NCBI GenBank assembly: GCA_036272735.1
Contig: DATAYF010000765.1
Coordinates: 1 to 11,173, forward strand
Length of the DNA stretch: 11,173 nt
Source of the DNA: DATAYF01 sp036272735
Lineage (GTDB): Bacteria > Chloroflexota > Ktedonobacteria > Ktedonobacterales > Ktedonobacteraceae
Direction: 5' to 3'
The translations under genes and the position numbers were made by a program. Positions 1 to 5,161 of the stretch are shown piece after piece. The stretch's first letter is position 1, and each line of letters starts with the position of its first letter. The notes below the pieces were generated by a model. The model saw only the letters and a program-made list of their open reading frames with translations. It was not told the DNA's origin and did no database searches.

Positions 1-318
1 CAGCAGCAACATGCTCCAAAATGTGATGCGGACGCCGAAGCGTTCGCGAATAAGATCAGCCAGCCCTTTTCCCGTCACCACACCCATACGTGCGACCATC
101 TCCTGCACGACGGCCAGACTGATCGTTACCAGGATGATCGCCCATATTAGCCCATAGCCGTATTGTGCCCCGGCTAATGAATAGCCGGTAATGCCGGTGG
201 CGTCGTTATCCACATTGGCGGTGATCAAGCCGGGACCAACGACCGAGAGTGTCAACAGCACTTGCCGCATTAATACCGAGCGTGTGCGCAGCTTGCGGCT
301 CGTGACCACTTTTTTCAT
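1..318 (-). CDS. Nramp-family divalent metal transporter, N-terminal part (runs off window)
   Basis: The first 106 codons of a membrane transporter are visible; the rest lies beyond the left edge. The reading frame starts at ATG 318-316 with AGAGG about 7 nt upstream. After a basic N-terminus, residues 32-48 read GPGLITANVDNDATGIT, the first transmembrane helix of the Nramp/SLC11 fold, where canonical Mn2+/Fe2+ transporters carry DPGN. Here the aligned tetrad is DNDA. A second helix (about residues 58-73) and a VTGKGLADLIRERFG loop typical of the family follow. Nramp proteins couple divalent cation uptake to ion gradients across the cytoplasmic membrane. The altered tetrad and the Mg2+-sensing M-box in the leader suggest an Nramp-related magnesium transporter (NRMT-like) rather than a manganese importer. 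Family assignment is firm. The substrate is inferred and cannot be settled without helix 6, which is outside the window. Confidence 0.88.
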   Translation of the reverse strand, partial: MKKVVTSRKLRTRSVLMRQVLLTLSVVGPGLITANVDNDATGITGYSLAGAQYGYGLIWAIILVTISLAVVQEMVARMGVVTGKGLADLIRERFGVRITFWSMLLL

Positions 319-330
319 AAAAAAACCTCT

Positions 331-415
331 GTGCCCTTATGCCGAACACCAACGCCACTAGCCTGGCTAACGCTGTGTGCTCAGGCGTTCGGATAAGTAG
401 TACGAACGGAGGCAC
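331..415 (-). promoter_or_regulatory. Structured 5' leader segment between M-box terminator and transporter start
   Basis: Past the M-box terminator, about 100 nt of leader remain and can fold in competing ways. GTGCC (331-335) can pair with GGCAC (411-415), enclosing the segment and ending next to the ribosome binding site. Inside, 386-391 pairs with 403-408 (CGTTCG/CGAACG), while the overlapping 384-392 can instead pair with 351-356 (GGCGTT/AACGCC) or with 342-347 (GTTCGG/CCGAAC). I do not recognise it as a known riboswitch class. It may be a second regulatory layer or just a structured leader. Confidence 0.35.
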
Positions 416-420
416 AAACA

Positions 421-444
421 ATGCCCCCAGGATGATGGGGGCAT
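421..444 (-). terminator. Intrinsic terminator of the M-box expression platform
   Basis: A perfect 8-bp hairpin (ATGCCCCC, 8-nt loop, GGGGGCAT) is followed on the minus strand by the U-rich run TGTTTGTG. It lies directly after the M-box and before the transporter. Its CCCCC arm could alternatively pair with the GGGGG that forms the 3' side of the riboswitch P1 stem (463-467). This gives the usual M-box switch: P1 formed with Mg2+ frees the terminator, whereas without Mg2+ an antiterminator forms. The U-tract is imperfect, so termination strength is uncertain. Confidence 0.7.
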
Positions 445-458
445 GACAGTATCCTATC

Positions 459-634
459 TTTTTCCCCCTCTCAAGTTGAGCTTTGGCACCGAAGGACGTT
501 AGAGAGCTTTTTGCTCCCAAGCCACTTTGGATGTCGCCTTACTTCGACGAGATCTGACCTGACCGTTGGCGTCTCTCGACGTTTCCGATCAGTGGCCTGT
601 ATTCCTTCAGCCGCCTCACCTAACGAGGTGAAAA
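459..634 (-). promoter_or_regulatory. M-box (ykoK) magnesium-sensing riboswitch
   Basis: Read on the minus strand, the segment carries the conserved M-box blocks in order: CGUUAGGUGAGG (625-614), ACGUCGAGAGACGCCAA with its flanking GAA (585-566), GUCGAAGUAAGGCGAC (548-533) and GUGCCAAAGCUC (489-478). The outer P1 helix can form between UUUUCACCUC (634-625) and GAGGGGGAAAA (469-459), with one mismatch and one bulge. The length, about 176 nt, is usual for the class. M-box RNAs bind several Mg2+ ions and shut off downstream Mg2+ transporter genes when Mg2+ is plentiful. The next gene is an Nramp-family transporter, an association known for Nramp-related magnesium transporters. Confidence 0.9.
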
Positions 635-729
635 CTTGCGCACTCGTCCCATTTATATGCTTGCCTCTCTTGTGAATGCTGGGAAAGGGCCGCAGCACTA
701 TGGAACGAACGCTTCGTATGTCGCGTATC

Positions 730-758
730 ATCGTAACGAAAAATGAGACGTATGTCAA
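730..758 (-). promoter_or_regulatory. Promoter of the M-box/Nramp transcript
   Basis: On the minus strand a perfect -35 TTGACA (758-753) is followed after 17 nt by TACGAT (735-730, four of six matches to TATAAT). The expected transcription start near 722 would give a leader of about 400 nt that includes the whole M-box, its terminator and the following structured segment. Confidence 0.65.
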
Positions 759-903
759 TGCGTACGCCTGTCTTTCCTGGCTCCACTGATACCAGGTTGT
801 TGACATCGCAATATATACTCGAAGTAGACCGATATGCGTCTAATGGACAAGACCCGCTACGAATAAAGCAAAGAGCCATCCGTAGAGACGAAAGGAGCGT
901 GCT

Positions 904-984
904 ATGCAGTACAGAGTAAAAGTATCAGTGCAATGCATCACGTCTTCGGGAAGGTTTTGTTCTTCACGTCTGGTCGTAATCTAG
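904..984 (+). CDS. Possible 26-aa small ORF with strong ribosome binding site
   Basis: ATG at 904 is preceded by AAAGGAG with a 6-nt spacer, a good Shine-Dalgarno arrangement, and the frame runs 26 codons to TAG. The peptide begins MQYRVKVSVQCITSSG and has two cysteines (residues 11 and 19), with no membrane segment and no family I recognise. The start codon lies inside the 10-bp inverted repeat (897-906) that can pair with 1011-1020, so folding would hide the start site. Two terminators follow within 110 nt. It could be a leader peptide, an independent small protein, or a chance ORF in a structured RNA. Codon count alone gives little support. Confidence 0.3.
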   Translation: MQYRVKVSVQCITSSGRFCSSRLVVI

Positions 985-1018
985 CGGACGATAGCGCCGC
1001 AGCGAACGAACATAGCAC

Positions 1019-1043
1019 GCCATCCTGAAGGGATGGCCTTTTT
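1019..1043 (+). terminator. Intrinsic terminator, first of two in tandem
   Basis: The hairpin GCCATCC-TGAAG-GGATGGC (7-bp stem, 5-nt loop) is followed by CTTTTT. It ends whatever is transcribed on the plus strand from about 820-1018. Confidence 0.7.
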
Positions 1044-1051
1044 CTTCTGTG

Positions 1052-1093
1052 AAACCAGGCTGGAATGCGTGATGCTTCCAGCCTGGTTTTTTT
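1052..1093 (+). terminator. Strong intrinsic terminator, second of two in tandem
   Basis: A perfect 14-bp stem (AAACCAGGCTGGAA / TTCCAGCCTGGTTT) with a 10-nt loop runs into seven T residues (1087-1093). The U-tract is only on the plus strand. It backs up the terminator immediately upstream and insulates the kinase gene that starts at 1233. Confidence 0.88.
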
Positions 1094-1158
1094 GCTGAAC
1101 GCGTGCATGCATCCTGATGAGGAAATGCAGAACGCACAATAGAAAGGATAGGTGCTCT

Positions 1159-1311
1159 ATGAACAACACCTGCGTTTTTTGCCTGATCAATAACGATGTT
1201 TCATATGAAATAGTATATAAAAGGAGGAACGGATGTCGAAAAAGTCGCAACATGCGAAATATGGAAAAGCCCAGGAAGAACAAGAGGAACTCGCAGCTCT
1301 GGAGGAGCTAG
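1159..1311 (+). pseudogene. Possible HIT-domain N-terminal remnant overlapping the kinase start
   Basis: ATG 1159 follows AAAGGATAGGTGCTCT and opens a 50-codon frame beginning MNNTCVFCLINNDVSYEIVY. The C-x-F-C-x-I...S-Y-x-x-V-Y pattern resembles the first 20 residues of HIT-family (Hint-like) proteins, but the similarity stops there. The rest is basic, out of frame with the kinase, and overlaps its ribosome binding site and first 79 bases. It could be the stub of a HIT gene cut off by the arrival of the kinase gene, a short upstream ORF whose translation affects the kinase start, or coincidence. No HIT catalytic histidine triad is present. Confidence 0.2.
1179..1207 (+). promoter_or_regulatory. 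Weak candidate promoter for the RIO-type kinase
   Basis: TTGCCT (1179-1184), 17 nt, then CATATG (1202-1207), with three to four matches per box. It lies after the tandem terminators and 26 nt before the start codon. It is a candidate only. Confidence 0.3.
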
Positions 1312-2060
1312 CTGCTGACGATGAGCAGGATCATGACCCTATTCGTGTAGAACTTGATCCTTTTTTTGCCAATGGGCTGATTGTCGATATTCTTTACCAG
1401 GTCAAAAGCGGCAAAGAGGCCACCGTTTATTGTTGCCGTGCCCATCCCTCAACCGGCGTCGCTTATCTTGCGGCCAAAATGTATCGTTCGCGCAACCGGC
1501 GTAATTTTAAAAACGATGCTATGTACCGCGAAGGGCGGCTCGTACTGGATAGCCACCTGCGACGTGCAATCAAAAATAAATCCATGGCTGGCAGAAGTGC
1601 CGAGTTCAGCATGTGGATTAACCACGAGTTTGAAACGCTCACGGTACTGCACAAGGCGGGCGCGGCTGTGCCCCGACCTTACGAGCATAGCAGCAGTGTG
1701 ATCATGATGGAGTATATGGGAGACGAACAACAAGCGGCTCCTGCTTTGCAACATGTAGCGCTCGGCCCGCAAGAGACGCGGCACGTTTTTGACCAACTCA
1801 TCACCAATATCCAGCTCTGGCTCAGCCACAACTATATCCACGGCGACCTGTCCCCTTACAACATTCTCTACTGGCAAGATCATATCCGCATCATCGATTT
1901 CCCCCAGGCCATTGATCCGCGCTTTAACGGGCATGCCTACAATCTGCTGCTGCGTGATATTGAGAACGTATGCAAATATGCAGCCAGACAAGGTGTGGAA
2001 CGCGATGCCGAGCAGATCGCGCAGAGCATGTGGTGGAAGTTTAGAAACGCCCGATTGTAG
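1233..2060 (+). CDS. RIO-type serine/threonine protein kinase
   Basis: A 275-residue atypical protein kinase. The ATG is preceded by AAAAGGAGG at ideal spacing. Residues 1-40 form a Glu/Gln/Asp-rich, probably disordered tail. The kinase core shows the RIO nucleotide loop SGKEATVY (59-66), a phosphate-binding lysine in LAAKMYR (K82), the catalytic loop HGDLSPYNIL (203-212, D205 and N210) and the metal-binding IIDFPQAID (220-228, D222). No activation loop or substrate-binding lobe of classical eukaryotic-type kinases follows, as expected for RIO proteins. Archaeal and eukaryotic RIO1/RIO2 act in small-subunit ribosome maturation; the role of bacterial members is poorly defined, so no substrate is proposed. 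The gene stands alone between tandem upstream terminators and a downstream stem-loop, converging on the carbonic anhydrase gene. Confidence 0.92.
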   Translation: MSKKSQHAKYGKAQEEQEELAALEELAADDEQDHDPIRVELDPFFANGLIVDILYQVKSGKEATVYCCRAHPSTGVAYLAAKMYRSRNRRNFKNDAMYREGRLVLDSHLRRAIKNKSMAGRSAEFSMWINHEFETLTVLHKAGAAVPRPYEHSSSVIMMEYMGDEQQAAPALQHVALGPQETRHVFDQLITNIQLWLSHNYIHGDLSPYNILYWQDHIRIIDFPQAIDPRFNGHAYNLLLRDIENVCKYAARQGVERDAEQIAQSMWWKFRNARL

Positions 2061-2106
2061 CGGGGTTGCTGGGACTGGTGGCATTTAAGGTCGCCCACTA
2101 ATCGAA

Positions 2107-2142
2107 GAGCAGCGGGACCATCATTGCGTGGTCCCGCTGCTC
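2107..2142. terminator. Bidirectional stem-loop between convergent genes
   Basis: A perfect 14-bp stem GAGCAGCGGGACCA / TGGTCCCGCTGCTC with an 8-nt loop lies between the ends of the kinase gene (2060) and the carbonic anhydrase gene (2170). Neither side has a clear T-run, so it may act as a weak terminator or as a 3'-end stabilising hairpin for both transcripts. Confidence 0.6.
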
Positions 2143-2169
2143 ATATTACCTGGAGGTATGTGCGTATTG

Positions 2170-2661
2170 TTAATCCACGCGCTGCAAATTTCCTGTATGT
2201 ACGTCGTAGATGAAGCCCTGGATATCGATACTATCGGGAATGAGTGGCGAGGCTTGGAGAAAAGCGATGTCCTCGCGTACCGATTGTTGCAGATCGTTAA
2301 ACGGTAAAAAGGCGATATGGTCGGCGTTTGCGTGCAGTTCTTGCTTCACCTTTGCTTGAAGCTGTGCATCGTTAAATGTCAGCATACCGCAATCGGTATG
2401 ATGGATGACCACAATGGTCGTGGTGCCGAGTAGCTGCTCGGAGATAATCAAAGAGCGTATCGCGTCTGCTGCCCGGCCGCCCGCGTTGCGGATAACATGT
2501 GCGTCCCCCTCTTCAAGTCCAATGGCACGCGCCGGATCAAGACGCGCATCCATGCAGGTGAGTACGGCTACTTTGCGCTGCGGCGGCATGGCGAGGTCGC
2601 CCTTGTGAAAATTGGCCGCATACTGTTCGTTTGCTGTGACAAACTCCTGGATAACACCCAT
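2170..2661 (-). CDS. Beta-class carbonic anhydrase
   Basis: A 163-residue cytoplasmic enzyme interconverting CO2 and bicarbonate. Beta-class zinc ligands are visible: C36 with D38 and R40 in TCMDARLDP, and H88 and C91 in HHTDCGM. The RNAGGRAADAIRSL segment (58-71) is typical of the short clade-D type beta-carbonic anhydrases. The start at ATG 2661 is chosen because AAAAGGAG stands 8 nt upstream and the product length fits the family; the frame stays open further upstream only through promoter sequence. It has its own putative promoter (TTGCAT, 17 nt, TATTGT at 2732-2760) with a small dyad after it. The upstream phosphoglycosyl transferase gene is on the same strand, 136 bp away, but there is no functional link I can see. 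Confidence 0.92.
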   Translation of the reverse strand: MGVIQEFVTANEQYAANFHKGDLAMPPQRKVAVLTCMDARLDPARAIGLEEGDAHVIRNAGGRAADAIRSLIISEQLLGTTTIVVIHHTDCGMLTFNDAQLQAKVKQELHANADHIAFLPFNDLQQSVREDIAFLQASPLIPDSIDIQGFIYDVHTGNLQRVD

Positions 2662-2704
2662 GGCACCAACTCCTTTTCTCTGGGCTAACAATGTTACTCT
2701 CTTT

Positions 2705-2725
2705 AGATGACTATTATTATCATCT
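2705..2725 (-). promoter_or_regulatory. Candidate operator or 5' hairpin of the carbonic anhydrase gene
   Basis: The AT-rich dyad AGATGA-N9-TCATCT starts at about +1 relative to the putative promoter TTGCAT-17-TATTGT (-35 at 2760-2755, -10 at 2737-2732). The GATAATAAT core recalls Fur/Zur-type sites in a general way, but with 6-bp arms this is weak. Confidence 0.3.
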
Positions 2726-2731
2726 TTATCA

Positions 2732-2760
2732 ACAATACCACGGAAATTTAATAAATGCAA
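2732..2760 (-). promoter_or_regulatory. Candidate promoter of the carbonic anhydrase gene
   Basis: On the minus strand TTGCAT (2760-2755), 17 nt, TATTGT (2737-2732). The expected start near 2725 gives a leader of about 64 nt before ATG 2661. Confidence 0.4.
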
Positions 2761-2796
2761 GTTATCTATTTCATTCGTAAAAGTTATGAATACACG

Positions 2797-4041
2797 CTAC
2801 TTTTGTGAACCGATGGTCTCTTGTTGGTTGCTGGCTTTTTTGTCCTGCAAGCGCGTGCTCCACCACAGCATGGCAACCATGATGATGCCCACGAGCGCAA
2901 AGCCGATGAATTTGTAGAGGCGCGGCATGCTGATGGCAAGCAAGCCAAGCACGGCCGTGATTCCATAGAGCAGGTAACATATCTGCTGAGGATTCAAGCC
3001 ACCAAAAAGCAGGCGGTACTGAATGTGTGTCTGGCGTGCATAGAGCGGCAAGATATCGCGCTGCATGGGGTGCTGCCCACGCCTGATCCTATTGATCGCG
3101 ACCAGGGCAATGTCGAGAATAGGGATACCCAGGATCATCAGGATCAGGGCGAACTTTGCACCGCCCATTATTGCCAGTACAGCGAGCGCAAGACCGATAA
3201 ATTGCGAGCCGCTATCGCCCATGATGATTTTTGATGGATGCCAGTTGTGCGGCAGGAAGCCAGCGGTCGCACCAGCAAAAATAGCGGCGAGCACGGCAAT
3301 GCTGTACTGGCCTAAGCGCCAGCTAATGATCGCAATGAACAGGCCAACAATCGCCGCAATACCCGCGGCCAGCCCATCCAACCCATCGATGAAATTGATG
3401 GCATTCATCATCCCCACAAACCAGAACCAGGTAAAGAGTACGGCCGGGATCGCGAGCCACGAGATAATCGGTTCGCGAATAAACAGGGTCAGTTCTGGCT
3501 GCTGATACCAGGGTAAGGCAGGGTTATAGACGGCGTTGCCGCTCACGAATGGATTATTCACGCCGAAAAAGAGGACTCCCTGGAAGGTGTGCAGGCCGGG
3601 ACCGAGCAGAATGAGCACGGCGCATGTTTGTGCCAGCAACTTGGGTAGAGGCTTGAGCCCCTTGATGTCGTCGTACATGTGGACTGCGACGATCAAAAGG
3701 GATGCGACTATGAAGAGTCCATAAATAACGAGTTCTTTGGGGTAGGTATGGCCGAAGATATGCTCCATTTGTGGATGGTTGGTTGTAAGGAACGGGGCGT
3801 ACAGAGTCAGTGAGACGAAGAGAAAGGCGAGGAAGATTGCTACGCCACCGATACGTGCAAGCGGGTGTGTATGTATTTTCCCTGGCGTGACTGGCTCAAC
3901 CCAGCCAAATTTGCGACAAAGGGCGCTGACAGCAAATGTCAGCAGGTACGTCAGGATAAACGCGGCCACGCCACCACCCGCGAGTAGAAGGCTGCTGGGT
4001 AGGGCTGGCAGGAATAGCAACACACAGGGAACGCTAGGCAT
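2797..4041 (-). CDS. Polyprenyl-phosphate N-acetylhexosamine-1-phosphate transferase-like (MraY/WecA/TagO family)
   Basis: A 414-residue polytopic membrane enzyme with about ten hydrophobic segments. Family members move a sugar-1-phosphate from a UDP-sugar to undecaprenyl phosphate, the first membrane step of cell-wall polymer or O-antigen-like glycan synthesis. Visible motifs are GKIHTHPLARIGG (54-66), the Asp pair in MYDDIKGL (D124, D125), NAINFIDGLDGLA (213-225) and MGDSGS (274-279), all in the expected order. The last cytoplasmic motif, normally H-L-H-H-R-L, reads HIQYRL (339-344), so two of the usual histidines are replaced. The extra-membrane loop at about 150-190 is longer than usual. 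The start follows ATGATGAGGAG at 5 nt. It has no glycan-cluster neighbours, so the polymer it serves is unknown. It is WecA/TagO-like rather than MraY by overall pattern. Confidence 0.85.
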   Translation of the reverse strand: MPSVPCVLLFLPALPSSLLLAGGGVAAFILTYLLTFAVSALCRKFGWVEPVTPGKIHTHPLARIGGVAIFLAFLFVSLTLYAPFLTTNHPQMEHIFGHTYPKELVIYGLFIVASLLIVAVHMYDDIKGLKPLPKLLAQTCAVLILLGPGLHTFQGVLFFGVNNPFVSGNAVYNPALPWYQQPELTLFIREPIISWLAIPAVLFTWFWFVGMMNAINFIDGLDGLAAGIAAIVGLFIAIISWRLGQYSIAVLAAIFAGATAGFLPHNWHPSKIIMGDSGSQFIGLALAVLAIMGGAKFALILMILGIPILDIALVAINRIRRGQHPMQRDILPLYARQTHIQYRLLFGGLNPQQICYLLYGITAVLGLLAISMPRLYKFIGFALVGIIMVAMLWWSTRLQDKKASNQQETIGSQK

Positions 4042-4112
4042 GTATACTCCTCATCATCTCGCCAAATCAATTATTTTTTGTCTCTCTCTGTATTCTGTAA
4101 CGATCCACACAC

Positions 4113-4154
4113 AAAAAAAGCACCTTCTCACGCGCCGGGTGCGAAGAAGGTGCT
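4113..4154 (-). terminator. Intrinsic terminator of the DUF1326-like gene
   Basis: A 10-bp stem (AGCACCTTCT / AGAAGGTGCT) with a 16-nt loop is followed on the minus strand by seven T residues. It lies 14 nt after the stop codon of the cysteine-rich gene. Confidence 0.85.
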
Positions 4155-4167
4155 AGAAAAGCTGGTT

Positions 4168-4674
4168 TTATTGGTCACTATTCAGGTCGAACGGGGAGCG
4201 CATAGCCATCGGTCCATGATAGCTCCACTCCTGATCGTCGGTGTGCAAACTGACATCAAGAGTAATCTGCTCTCCAACTTTGCTGCAGGTTATCGGTGCT
4301 GTGTAGACGGCACGCTCAGTGATGAACTGCTCTCCAACTTCGGCGGGTATGCTGCTGAGTTGGCTCTCAAAAATGGCGAGAAGGGCGGCAACCTGCTCTG
4401 TTGTGGCCTGCTCTTCGACCACAATCATCTCTTGCCAGCGATCACGTGCCTCGTTCAACGGCAGTGAGAGACTCAGGATGACCAGGCCAGAAAGATCGAT
4501 GGCCTGCATGTGCCCCATGCTTACCGCGAAGCCGCTCACGCGCCAGTCGGGCATACCCTCGCCACATTCACAGGGGTCGCAATCACAAGGGTCACAGTCG
4601 CAACCAGGAGGGCACCCACGCGCACCAAATGCCAGGCCTTTTACGCGATATGCTTGCTTGATAGCTGTTGTCAT
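4168..4674 (-). CDS. DUF1326-like cysteine-rich protein
   Basis: A 168-residue protein with no signal peptide or membrane segment. After a short strand (YRVKG, 9-13), seven cysteines crowd into residues 21-37 as CPPGCDCDPCDCDPCEC, containing the repeat CDCDP. The rest (GMPDWRVSGFAVSMG, LSGLVILSLSLP, EEQATTEQVAALLAIF and a C-terminal beta-rich half) matches the layout of DUF1326 proteins, which pair an N-terminal CxC...CxC cluster with a lipid- or metal-binding-looking fold of unknown function. One more cysteine is at 130. The cluster suggests metal (copper or zinc) or redox binding, which is inference. The gene has its own promoter (4799-4827) and terminator. ATG 4674 is preceded by AAAGGAAAAGAG. 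The neighbouring HMA protein gene lies upstream on the same strand. Confidence 0.7.
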   Translation of the reverse strand: MTTAIKQAYRVKGLAFGARGCPPGCDCDPCDCDPCECGEGMPDWRVSGFAVSMGHMQAIDLSGLVILSLSLPLNEARDRWQEMIVVEEQATTEQVAALLAIFESQLSSIPAEVGEQFITERAVYTAPITCSKVGEQITLDVSLHTDDQEWSYHGPMAMRSPFDLNSDQ

Positions 4675-4767
4675 CGTTCTCTTTTCCTTTACTGTGTGAA
4701 TTGAATGCGTAATGCTATGTTGGGAACGTTGTACAACAAGAAACTACGAAGGTTGCACTACAAGAGT

Positions 4768-4797
4768 AGAAGTACGGAGAAAATGTCTCGTACTTCT
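4768..4797 (-). promoter_or_regulatory. Dyad at the transcription start of the DUF1326-like gene
   Basis: AGAAGTACG (4768-4776) is perfectly repeated in inverse as CGTACTTCT (4789-4797), and the stem extends by three more pairs around one bulged base. It begins one base after the predicted -10 box, so it covers the start site. It could be a repressor operator or a 5'-terminal stabilising hairpin in the mRNA. Confidence 0.5.
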
Positions 4798-4798
4798 A

Positions 4799-4827
4799 AT
4801 AGTAACCAAAAAAAGCATTTCTGTCAA
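4799..4827 (-). promoter_or_regulatory. Promoter of the DUF1326-like gene
   Basis: On the minus strand TTGACA (4827-4822), exactly 17 nt, TACTAT (4804-4799). The -35 box sits inside the loop and arm of the terminator that ends the upstream HMA gene, so terminator and promoter share sequence. Confidence 0.65.
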
Positions 4828-4831
4828 ATGC
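4808..4831 (-). terminator. Intrinsic terminator of the HMA gene
   Basis: GCATTT-GACAG-AAATGC on the minus strand (6-bp stem, 5-nt loop) followed by TTTTTTT. The stem is short and AT-rich, but the U-tract is full. Confidence 0.6.
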
Positions 4832-4872
4832 GTTTGTATAGTATCAAGGGTATAAAATATACTGTCCTGACA

Positions 4873-5121
4873 TTAAACGCGCTCCTGATCTACTGCGGAG
4901 AGTATTGGCTCGTTGGCAACAGGATATTTTGCGATCGCTAACGTATCCTTGATTGTGGCAAGGCTGACCTGCTCACTTGCGTAGCGCAGGTGAAAAGTTT
5001 TGTTGGGGAGGTCTGTTTGCGTAACCTCAACGCCGGGGAGCGTTTGTAATGCTTTGTGTACGTTCTTAACACAACCATTGCATTTGACGCGCGGGACCAC
5101 AATTGTCGCTTCTTCTATCAT
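4873..5121 (-). CDS. Small HMA-domain metal-binding protein (copper-chaperone-like)
   Basis: An 82-residue protein filling one ferredoxin-like heavy-metal-associated domain. Residues 5-9 form the first strand (ATIVV), and the metal loop is KCNGC (C14, C17) followed by the usual helix VKNVHKALQTLPGVE. The Met of the classical GMxCxxC loop is replaced by Val-Lys. Such proteins carry Cu(I), Zn(II) or similar ions to P-type ATPases or cuproproteins. ATG 5121 is preferred because the family normally starts just before strand one. An in-frame GTG at 5154 would add 11 residues. Neither start has a clear Shine-Dalgarno sequence, which leaves the start uncertain. No metal ATPase or CsoR/CopY regulator gene is nearby, but copper-centre assembly genes (ctaG, sco1-like) lie 1.2-2.8 kb away. 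Confidence 0.82.
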   Translation of the reverse strand: MIEEATIVVPRVKCNGCVKNVHKALQTLPGVEVTQTDLPNKTFHLRYASEQVSLATIKDTLAIAKYPVANEPILSAVDQERV

Positions 5122-5161
5122 CTTTTTATGCTGACTTTCTTCTGAAGAATACACTCAAACG

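Larger units (their letters stand above)
875..1043 (+). ncRNA. Candidate structured small RNA or leader with long-range stem and terminator
   Basis: A perfect 10-bp inverted repeat (GCGTGCTATG at 897-906, CATAGCACGC at 1011-1020) encloses about 100 nt and ends where an intrinsic terminator begins (1019-1043). The 7-mer GCCATCC occurs twice, at 875-881 and as the 5' arm of that terminator (1019-1025), so the terminator's 3' arm GGATGGC (1031-1037) has two possible partners. This is the layout of a switchable attenuator or compact small RNA. I do not match it to a known RNA family. A TTGACA lies at 800-805 and TATACT at 814-819, but they are not properly spaced, so the promoter is unresolved. 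Confidence 0.35.

Noticed and set aside
800..819. TTGACA (800-805) and TATACT (814-819) as a plus-strand promoter
   Set aside because: The gap between them is only 8 nt, and no other -10 at 16-18 nt is convincing, so no promoter was called.
206..879. Three overlapping minus-strand open frames of 87-111 codons upstream of the transporter
   Set aside because: They run across the M-box, its promoter and terminator, lack ribosome sites and resemble no family. The conserved riboswitch explains the sequence better.
981..1283. 100-codon minus-strand frame
   Set aside because: It is antisense to two strong plus-strand terminators and the kinase ribosome site; its composition reflects the hairpins.
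1449..2084. 211-codon minus-strand frame
   Set aside because: It is a shadow of the RIO kinase gene, whose catalytic motifs are intact on the plus strand.
2662..2760. 33-residue N-terminal extension of the carbonic anhydrase from a TTG start
   Set aside because: It covers the putative promoter and dyad, has no ribosome site, and exceeds the usual family start; ATG 2661 has AAAAGGAG.
4078..4467. 129-codon plus-strand frame
   Set aside because: It is antisense to the DUF1326-like gene and runs through its terminator.
4560..4605. Short direct repeats (CACAGGG/TCGCAA type) suggesting a repeat array
   Set aside because: They are the coding DNA of the CDCDP repeat in the cysteine cluster, not a CRISPR or intergenic array.
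4705..4941. 78-codon plus-strand frame
   Set aside because: It crosses the promoter, dyad and terminator between two minus-strand genes and has no recognisable product.
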